Assembly (NCBI GenBank): GCA_016788465.1 | Contig: JAEURV010000109.1 | Coordinates: 1 to 37,352 of the forward strand | DNA length: 37,352 bases | Source: Nitrospira sp. | GTDB lineage: Bacteria > Nitrospirota > Nitrospiria > Nitrospirales > Nitrospiraceae | Direction of reading: 5' to 3' | In this document: positions 31,501 to 37,352 of the stretch, piece after piece | Numbering within the stretch: the stretch's first letter is position 1 | How the letters are laid out: each line of letters begins with the position of its first letter | Notes under the pieces: model-generated | Database searches by the model: none | What the model was told of the DNA's origin: nothing | What the model saw: the letters and a program-made list of their open reading frames with translations, nothing else | Position numbers and translations under genes: made by a program

Positions 31501-31796
31501 TGATGTCCGAAGTCTAGCGATGGCTCATGGATAAAGGGTCATGTCGAATTCCGCTCATCCATCGGAATGATGGTCGCTGAGGTTTCCTTGAGTCGCAAGA
31601 GTGGTGCCATGGTCAGGGTGTATTCATCCGGTTGAACGAGCACAAACAATAGTTCCTCTCCTGCTTTACCACTGCGAAAGCAGTCCCTCCAGCTGGAATT
31701 GCAACATTTTCATTTTTTGAAGCCAAACCCCACCTGGCGTGATATCCAAGGATGAGCAAAAGAACCTGTGTCACAATTACATACATAATTATTGCC
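31501..31796. other. intergenic region before the complex I operon
   Basis: These roughly 300 bases hold no supported gene. The 3' part is AT-rich. TTGAAG (31717-31722) and TGATAT (31740-31745) with 17 bases between form the best promoter match for nuoA; transcription would start near 31752. Confidence 0.4.
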
Positions 31797-32261
31797 ATGG
31801 TAGATGACGCTATTTGGCAGATTTGCGTATACGGACTCTGTGTCGGCGTGGTCATTGCCGTCATGTTGGGGCTCCCGCCATTGCTTGGCGAGTGGCACTG
31901 GAGGAAACCGGAACGTCGATCTGAGAGCGCGACCGCCATTCCTTATGAGTGTGGGATTCGTCCAACCGGAAGCGCGCAAGTTCGTCCGCCGGTTCAGTAC
32001 TACTTGATCGCCATGTTCTTCGTCATTTTTGACGTGGAGGCCGCGTATCTCTATGCCTGGGCGGTCGCGGTGCCGGAGACCGGCTGGCTGGGCTTCATCG
32101 AAGTGACGATCTTTGTCTCCATTCTGTTGGCCTCCCTTGCCTATTTATGGCTGACGGGAGCGCTCGATTGGCATGCCCACTCTCAGCGTCGACGAGTCAC
32201 TCACCAGCAGAAACCACAGATGCACACGTCAACGGAGCTCTACAATGACCGAGTGGCGTAG
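31797..32261 (+). CDS. nuoA: NADH-quinone oxidoreductase subunit A
   Basis: The 154-residue membrane protein has three helices (about 8-28, 62-85, 90-112) and the family signature [18 protein letters not shown], then [20 protein letters not shown]. NuoA helps connect the peripheral arm to the membrane arm of complex I. The frame is open from an ATG at 31752, but those first 15 codons are AT-rich with atypical third positions, so the ATG at 31797 is preferred despite a weak ribosome-binding site. If transcription starts near 31752, as the promoter match suggests, the longer start would be leaderless and remains possible. It is the first gene of a nuo operon and overlaps nuoB by 17 bases. Confidence 0.9.
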   Translation: MVDDAIWQICVYGLCVGVVIAVMLGLPPLLGEWHWRKPERRSESATAIPYECGIRPTGSAQVRPPVQYYLIAMFFVIFDVEAAYLYAWAVAVPETGWLGFIEVTIFVSILLASLAYLWLTGALDWHAHSQRRRVTHQQKPQMHTSTELYNDRVA

Positions 32262-32952
32262 CGGACGGCTCGAAGGTGTACGGGTGACTGAGGGCGGCGA
32301 TGGCCCGCTCACCTCTGTCGTCGGACAGTCAGTCCTCTTTGCGAAGCTGCAAGATCTCCTGGCCTGGGGCCGGAAAAACTCACTCTGGCCCTTAAATTTC
32401 GGTTTGTCTTGTTGTTTCGTCGAAATGGCGACGAGCTTCACCAGTGTCTACGACGTGGCGCGGTTCGGGGCGGAAGTCGCACGTGGGTCACCTCGACAGG
32501 CCGATGTGTTGGTCGTCTCGGGTACGGTCTTTCTAAAGGTGGCCCCCGTCATCAAGCAGCTCTATGAACAGATGTTGGAGCCACGTTGGGTAATTTCGAT
32601 GGGCTCCTGCTCAAACTCCGGCGGCATGTTTGACGCCTATTCCGTCGTGCAGGGGGTCGACAAGTTTATTCCCGTGGATGTGTATATGCCGGGATGTCCA
32701 CCGCCGCCCCATGCGTTTATGGAATGTCTCCTCCTCCTCCAGAGCATGGTGGGGTCAGAGCGACGTCCGTTGAGCGTGCACTTCGGTCCACAGGACGTGC
32801 AGAGACCGATCATGCCATCAATGCGGGATGCGAAGCGCGCAGAGCGGATGGGGCAACGTGAATATCCCAGTATTGATGTGCTTCCTCGGACCGATCTTCT
32901 CTCCTCGCATTTTGCAGGGCAGCCTGGTGGGCGTTCGAAAGGCAAGTCATGA
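32245..32952 (+). CDS. nuoB: NADH-quinone oxidoreductase subunit B
   Basis: The 235-residue subunit binds the terminal iron-sulfur cluster N2, which passes electrons to quinone. The ligand cysteines are visible: LSCCFVEM (Cys56, Cys57), MGSCSNSGG (Cys122) and MPGCPPPP (Cys151). The start at 32245 has ggagctctacaATG; a longer frame from 32173 lies inside nuoA. The C-terminal 60 residues beyond the conserved core are basic and of unknown use. Its stop overlaps the start of nuoCD (ATGA), so the subunits are translationally coupled. Confidence 0.96.
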   Translation: MTEWRSGRLEGVRVTEGGDGPLTSVVGQSVLFAKLQDLLAWGRKNSLWPLNFGLSCCFVEMATSFTSVYDVARFGAEVARGSPRQADVLVVSGTVFLKVAPVIKQLYEQMLEPRWVISMGSCSNSGGMFDAYSVVQGVDKFIPVDVYMPGCPPPPHAFMECLLLLQSMVGSERRPLSVHFGPQDVQRPIMPSMRDAKRAERMGQREYPSIDVLPRTDLLSSHFAGQPGGRSKGKS

Positions 32953-34751
32953 CGTTGCGTGCCTCGGCTCTGAGCGATGCCTCAATCGCTGAACAAAGCG
33001 GCTTACTCTCGGAGCTCATGGCTCACTGTGGTTCGGACGGATCTCTGGTGGCGGTTCAGACAACCAAGGATGGGATTCCGACGGTCTGGATCAAGAGACA
33101 ACAGCTTCGTGATGTGCTTCGCTACGTCAAATCCGAACTTTCTCGTCCATTTTCGATGTTGTTCGACCTGAGTGCGACCGACGAACGGCTCCGTCGAAAC
33201 CATGACGGATTACCAATCGGAACCTTTACGGTATTTTATCACCTCTTTTCCTTTGATCGGAATCAGTCGCTCCGTATCAAGGTGGCGCTTGATGATGAGT
33301 CGCTTTCTCTGCCCTCCATCATCGATCTATGGCCTAACGCCGATTGGTATGAACGGGAAATCTTCGACATGTTCGGGATTCGGTTCGAGGGGCATCCGTT
33401 TCTTCGTCGTCTCCTGATGCCCTCCTGGTGGGATGGATATCCGCTTCGAAAGGACCATCCGTCCCGTGCGACGGAAGTTGGGATGTTCCAATTACCGCCG
33501 GACAAGCTGGACATGACGCAGGATGCGCTGCAATTCAAGCCGGAGGACTGGGGATTGCCGCGCACCTACCACGATCGTGACTCCGATTTCGACTATATGT
33601 TCATCAATCTCGGCCCGGCCCATACCGGGACACATGGCGTGTTGCGGCTGGTGGCGCAGCTCGCGGGCGAAGAAATCGTCAACATCGTTCCGGATATCGG
33701 TTTCCATCATCGTTCACAGGAAAAGATCGCCGAGCGGCAGACCTGGCATACCTTCATTCCTTACACCGACCGGATCGACTATCTCCAGGGCGTGCTGAAT
33801 GAGATGCCGTATTGTCTTGCAGTCGAACGACTGGCAGGAATTACCGTTCCCCCGCGAGCGCAAGCCATCCGCGTCATGATGTCGGAGTTCTACCGAATCG
33901 CCAGCCATCTCGTCTGGTACGGGACTTTTGCCGGAGATGTGGGCGCGTTGTCGCCCGTGTTTTACATGTTCAATGACCGAGAGCGTATCCTCTCCATCGT
34001 GGAAGCCGTCTGTGGCGGCCGGATGCATCCGAATTGGTTCAGGATCGGTGGGGTTGCGCGAGATCTTCCTATTGGGTGGGACCAGCTTGTTCGTCAGTTC
34101 ATTGATTGGTTCCCGGAGCGACTCGACGACTATGAGCGCCTGGTCATGGACAATCCTATCCTGAAACAACGGACCGTCGGGATTGGAGTCCTATCGCGCG
34201 AGGACGCGATTGCGTGGGGCGCCACCGGTCCGATGCTTCGGGCCTGCGGGTTGCCGTGGGATTTGCGCAAAGTCCGTCCCTATTCCGGCTATGAGCAGTT
34301 TGATTTTGAGGTTCCAACCGCGTCGAATGGTGATTGTTATGATCGAGCGGTGGTGCACATGTTGGAGTTGCGCCAGTCGCTGAGGATCATTCGGCAGTGT
34401 CTCGATTCCATGCCAGCCGGTCCCTATACGTCGCTTGATCCACTTGCCACTCCGCCGTTGAAGCAGCACACGATGCAAGATATTGAAACGCTCATCAACC
34501 ACTTTGTCGGGGTGAGCTGGGGACCGGTTCTGCCTCCAGGCGAAGCGGAAGTTTCGACTGAATCGTCTAAGGGGCAGACCAGTTACTATCTGACGAGTGA
34601 TGGGTCGCAGTTCTCGTACAGGACGAGAATTCGCACACCCTCGTTTGCCCACATTCAGATGGTGCCGCTCATGGCACGTGGTGAGTTGTTGTCAGATCTC
34701 TTAGCGGTGTTGGGCAGTGTGGATTATGTCCTCTCTGATGTGGATCGGTGA
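32949..34751 (+). CDS. nuoC: NADH-quinone oxidoreductase, fused subunits C and D
   Basis: The 600-residue protein joins NuoC (about 1-190; [20 protein letters not shown], then RLLMP and DHP) and NuoD (about 217-600; [17 protein letters not shown], and [29 protein letters not shown]). The fused form and these motifs match E. coli NuoCD rather than the split subunits of most bacteria and mitochondria. It forms the quinone-site part of the peripheral arm with NuoB. The protein ends SDVDR, as NuoD should, so it is complete. After its stop there is an 87-base spacer with a repeat-like palindrome before nuoE. Confidence 0.95.
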   Translation: MTLRASALSDASIAEQSGLLSELMAHCGSDGSLVAVQTTKDGIPTVWIKRQQLRDVLRYVKSELSRPFSMLFDLSATDERLRRNHDGLPIGTFTVFYHLFSFDRNQSLRIKVALDDESLSLPSIIDLWPNADWYEREIFDMFGIRFEGHPFLRRLLMPSWWDGYPLRKDHPSRATEVGMFQLPPDKLDMTQDALQFKPEDWGLPRTYHDRDSDFDYMFINLGPAHTGTHGVLRLVAQLAGEEIVNIVPDIGFHHRSQEKIAERQTWHTFIPYTDRIDYLQGVLNEMPYCLAVERLAGITVPPRAQAIRVMMSEFYRIASHLVWYGTFAGDVGALSPVFYMFNDRERILSIVEAVCGGRMHPNWFRIGGVARDLPIGWDQLVRQFIDWFPERLDDYERLVMDNPILKQRTVGIGVLSREDAIAWGATGPMLRACGLPWDLRKVRPYSGYEQFDFEVPTASNGDCYDRAVVHMLELRQSLRIIRQCLDSMPAGPYTSLDPLATPPLKQHTMQDIETLINHFVGVSWGPVLPPGEAEVSTESSKGQTSYYLTSDGSQFSYRTRIRTPSFAHIQMVPLMARGELLSDLLAVLGSVDYVLSDVDR

Positions 34752-34766
34752 GTGGCTGTGTTTGGG

Positions 34767-34821
34767 GTTTTGAGTTTCATGTTGTGAAATAACCTGAAAC
34801 CTTAAACTCGAAACCTGAAAC
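34767..34821. repeat. small palindromic/direct repeat between nuoCD and nuoE
   Basis: gttttgagttt (34767-34777) and aaactcgaaac (34804-34814) are inverted repeats with one mismatch. aacctgaaac occurs twice as a direct repeat (34791-34800 and 34812-34821). The stretch is AT-rich and looks like a short mobile or REP-like unit inserted into the operon. Confidence 0.55.
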
Positions 34822-34838
34822 TAGGAACGAGAGACGTC

Positions 34839-35303
34839 ATGCTGACTGAGATCGAACGCAGGGAGCTGGAAGATGCGGTGAAGCACTATCCTGAGAAACG
34901 GGGAGCGGCCATCGATGCTTTGCTGACGGTCCAGCGACATCGTGGATGGATTTCGGATGAGTCGCTTCTCGATATTGCACGGTTTCTTGAGATTACAGCG
35001 GAGGACCTCGACAGCATTGCCACGTTCTACAATCTTGTGTTTCGCAAACCCGTCGGCCGGCATGTGGCGTTCGTGTGTGACAGTATCAGCTGCTGGATCA
35101 AGGGATGCGAGCAAGTGCAAGAGCAGATCAAGAATCTCTATGACATAGATCTCGGACAGACGACCTCTGATGGGCGCCTGACGGTTTTGCCAATCGCATG
35201 CTTGGGGCATTGTGAACGGGCACCGGCCATGATGATTGATCAAGATGTATACGGCCAGGTGACGCCAGAAAAAATGGAAATAATTATGGAGAAATACAAA
35301 TAG
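34839..35303 (+). CDS. nuoE: NADH-quinone oxidoreductase subunit E
   Basis: The 154-residue protein is the thioredoxin-like 2Fe-2S subunit of the NADH-binding module. Its cluster ligands are Cys80 and Cys85 (FVCDSISCWIKG) and Cys121 and Cys125 (ACLGHCERAPAMMID). It works with NuoF and NuoG to take electrons from NADH. The ribosome-binding site is gagagacgtcATG. The last codons and the spacer after the stop are strikingly AT-rich compared with the rest of the operon. Confidence 0.95.
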   Translation: MLTEIERRELEDAVKHYPEKRGAAIDALLTVQRHRGWISDESLLDIARFLEITAEDLDSIATFYNLVFRKPVGRHVAFVCDSISCWIKGCEQVQEQIKNLYDIDLGQTTSDGRLTVLPIACLGHCERAPAMMIDQDVYGQVTPEKMEIIMEKYK

Positions 35304-35371
35304 CAAAAAGTAGGAGATGTAAAAAACCAGCTTGTAGTTATTAGTATATTTACACCGCGTATTAAAAACTA

Positions 35372-36682
35372 ATGAATAACGAACGACCACTTACCCAACA
35401 TCTTCATCCCAATGGAAGGCCAAGGCTTCTGAGAGAGTATGTCTCGACAGGGGGGTATGGCAGCCTCCAGAAGCTTGCTGCTGGGATGGTTCCCAAGGAT
35501 GTGCAACGGCTCGTCGGCGAGGCGGGCTTGAGGGGGAGAGGCGGCGGTGGGTTCCCCACGGGCACCAAGTGGAGCTTCGTCCCGATGGGACCCGATGCAT
35601 CGAAACCAAAATATATCGTCGCCAACGGCGATGAAATGGAGCCGGGGACCTTCAAGGATCGAATCCTGATGGAAGGGGATCCTCATGGGCTCGTCGAAGG
35701 CATGATCATGGCGGGCTATGCCCTGGACGCCGAGGTTGGCTACATTTTCTTACGTGGAGAATATCACCTGTCCGCCCAGCGTCTGAATCAGGCTATTGCG
35801 GAGGCCTATGCGGAAGGATATCTCGGGAAGTCGCTCCCAGGGACGACCTTTCGGTTCGATCTCCATCTCCATTCCAGTGCCGGGCGGTACATCTGTGGTG
35901 AGGAAACGGCACTGCTCAACGCATTGGAAGGCAAGCGAGCGGTTCCACGAGCGAAACCTCCCTTCCCACAGACGGTCGGCTTATGGGGACAGCCCACCAT
36001 CGTGCAGAACGTCGAGACGCTCTACAACATTCCTCATATCATCAATCATGGTGTTGAGTGGTATCACCGGTTGAGTCGGACCAAGGACGGCGGCACCAAA
36101 ATCTATGGCATTAGCGGCCGCGTCACCAATCCGGGCTGGTGGGAGTTGCCGCTCGGCACGACTGCGCGTGAAATCTTGGATCGGCATGCCGGGGGGATGG
36201 CCGATGGTATTGGCTTTCGTGGCCTGTTGCCCGGTGGAATCTCGACCTCTTTTATGATCGAGGAACACCTGGATCTCCCTCTGGACTTTTCTTCATTCCC
36301 GCCGGACGTGGGCCGTCTTGGCACGGGGACCATGATCATCCTGGATGACCAGACCTGCCCCGTCGGATTCGTCCTGAACCTTGAAAAGTTCTTTGCGCGT
36401 GAGTCCTGTGGTTGGTGCACGCCATGCCGAGAGGGGTTGCCGTGGGTGGCAAAGCTCTTGACGGCGTTCGAAGAGGGACGCGCCACTCGTGATGATTTAT
36501 CGCTGCTTGACATGCATACCAAATGGCTGGCGCCAGGGCATACCTTCTGCGGTCTGGCACCGGGAGCGATGGCTCCGTTGCAGTCGGCCCTGAAGTACTT
36601 TCGCGAAGACTTCGAGCGACACATCATGATCGGTGGATGTCCGTGGAGCAAGAAGTCAGCGCAGCAGAGGGTCTTGGTCTAG
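35372..36682 (+). CDS. nuoF: NADH-quinone oxidoreductase subunit F
   Basis: The 436-residue subunit binds NADH and FMN and one 4Fe-4S cluster. The FMN/NADH glycine-rich motif is [17 protein letters not shown] (about 49-68), followed by [20 protein letters not shown]. The cluster ligands are Cys346, Cys349, Cys352 ([12 protein letters not shown]) and Cys393 (TFCGLAPGA). It accepts a hydride from NADH at the tip of complex I. The start lies 68 bases after nuoE in AT-rich DNA without a clear ribosome-binding site. nuoG starts four bases after its stop. Confidence 0.95.
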   Translation: MNNERPLTQHLHPNGRPRLLREYVSTGGYGSLQKLAAGMVPKDVQRLVGEAGLRGRGGGGFPTGTKWSFVPMGPDASKPKYIVANGDEMEPGTFKDRILMEGDPHGLVEGMIMAGYALDAEVGYIFLRGEYHLSAQRLNQAIAEAYAEGYLGKSLPGTTFRFDLHLHSSAGRYICGEETALLNALEGKRAVPRAKPPFPQTVGLWGQPTIVQNVETLYNIPHIINHGVEWYHRLSRTKDGGTKIYGISGRVTNPGWWELPLGTTAREILDRHAGGMADGIGFRGLLPGGISTSFMIEEHLDLPLDFSSFPPDVGRLGTGTMIILDDQTCPVGFVLNLEKFFARESCGWCTPCREGLPWVAKLLTAFEEGRATRDDLSLLDMHTKWLAPGHTFCGLAPGAMAPLQSALKYFREDFERHIMIGGCPWSKKSAQQRVLV

Positions 36683-36686
36683 GCCT

Positions 36687-37352
36687 ATGGCGATCATCAT
36701 CGTCGATAATCAGTCGTATACCGTGGATGAGAGGCAGAATCTCCTTGCTGCCTGTCTTGGGCATGGGTTGAATGTGCCCTACTTCTGCTGGCACCCGGCG
36801 ATGGGGTCGGTCGGGGCGTGCAGGCAGTGTGCGGTGAAACAGTTCAAGGACGATCGTGATCAGTCCGGGCGGCTGGTGATGTCCTGTATGACTCCCGCGA
36901 CCAACGGCACGCGTATCGCGATCGATGACCCTGAGGCGAAAGCTTTTCGCGCATCCGTCATCGAATGGTTGATGGTGAACCATCCGCACGACTGTCCGGT
37001 GTGTGATGAAGGAGGGGAGTGCCATTTGCAAGACATGACGGTCATGACCGGACATGTCTACCGACGCTCTCGCTTCCCGAAGCGAACCCATCGCAATCAG
37101 GACCTCGGTCCGTTCATTCGTCATGAGATGAACCGGTGTATCCAATGCTACCGCTGCGTACGGTATTACCGGGATTATGCGGGCGGACGAGACCTCAATG
37201 TCTTTGGGGCACACGACGCCCTGTACTTCGGCCGGGAGCAGGACGGCACCTTAGAGAACGAATTCAGCGGGAATCTGGTGGAGATCTGTCCGACCGGCGT
37301 ATTCACCGACAAAACCTTCTTTCATCACTATACGAGAAAGTGGGATTTGCAA
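36687..37352 (+). CDS. nuoG: NADH-quinone oxidoreductase subunit G (3' end outside window)
   Basis: The first 222 codons are present and the frame is open to the window edge; the full family length is about 900 residues. The N-terminal 2Fe-2S ferredoxin domain has Cys34, Cys45, Cys48 and Cys67, the spacing of E. coli NuoG. The next cluster region ([14 protein letters not shown], with His ligand and Cys103, Cys106, Cys112) and the following [13 protein letters not shown] with a later CPTG bind further 4Fe-4S clusters. NuoG carries most of the electron wire of the peripheral arm. It follows nuoF in the same operon, and nuoH-N probably continue beyond the window. Confidence 0.95.
   Translation, partial: MAIIIVDNQSYTVDERQNLLAACLGHGLNVPYFCWHPAMGSVGACRQCAVKQFKDDRDQSGRLVMSCMTPATNGTRIAIDDPEAKAFRASVIEWLMVNHPHDCPVCDEGGECHLQDMTVMTGHVYRRSRFPKRTHRNQDLGPFIRHEMNRCIQCYRCVRYYRDYAGGRDLNVFGAHDALYFGREQDGTLENEFSGNLVEICPTGVFTDKTFFHHYTRKWDLQ

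Noticed and set aside
31613-31939. 108-codon minus-strand frame before and inside nuoA
   Set aside because: It overlaps the conserved nuoA coding region and has no family features.

Overview
The window looks like part of the chromosome of a free-living Gram-negative bacterium, most likely Nitrospira or a close relative (Nitrospirota). This is inferred from gene content: many outer-membrane and lipoprotein genes, a DHH-CBS-type tRNA nucleotidyltransferase, an E. coli-like complex I with fused nuoCD, a cupredoxin/beta-propeller protein, and short dispersed palindromic repeats of a kind I associate with Nitrospira. No marker gene in the window fixes the taxon. I see no tRNA, rRNA, CRISPR array, transposase or phage gene.

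Left part (1-6015). A small exported protein lies on the minus strand. Divergent from it is a tightly packed four-gene cassette: radical SAM, DUF547 lipoprotein, ferritin-like diiron protein and a family-2 glycosyltransferase. After a 380-base gap comes a periplasmic protein with an intact type-1 copper site fused to a YVTN-type beta-propeller, ended by a strong hairpin.

Envelope and polysaccharide part (6406-14751). A membrane-anchored HEAT-repeat protein is divergent from a processive GT2 glycosyltransferase. Convergent with the transferase is a two-gene operon encoding a GH18-like secreted protein and a TPR/YaiO-type outer-membrane barrel. Together they look like an exopolysaccharide synthesis and export locus. 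Next to it is a decayed second glycosyltransferase with an in-frame TAA and a lost 3' end, followed by an FG-GAP repeat lipoprotein.

Lipoprotein and sigma-factor part (15053-22174). All genes are on the plus strand: two lipoproteins (one DUF5666-like), an Arg/Asp-rich exported protein, an outer-membrane barrel, and an ECF sigma-factor operon. That operon encodes the sigma factor, a single-pass anti-sigma-like protein with a periplasmic glycan-binding (AMPK1/CBM48-like) domain, a lipoprotein with the same domain, and an exported protein with an Asp/Arg-rich tail. This is the strongest candidate for an undescribed sensory system. A small Gln/Arg-rich exported protein follows.

Right part (22293-37352). 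A five-domain CCA/A-adding enzyme may be transcribed without a leader. A TetR regulator, an FAD monooxygenase and an RND efflux pair follow; near-identical operator-like palindromes precede tetR and the monooxygenase gene. The window ends in a complex I operon, nuoA-B-CD-E-F-G, with nuoG cut by the window edge. A repeat-like palindrome separates nuoCD from nuoE and an AT-rich spacer separates nuoE from nuoF.
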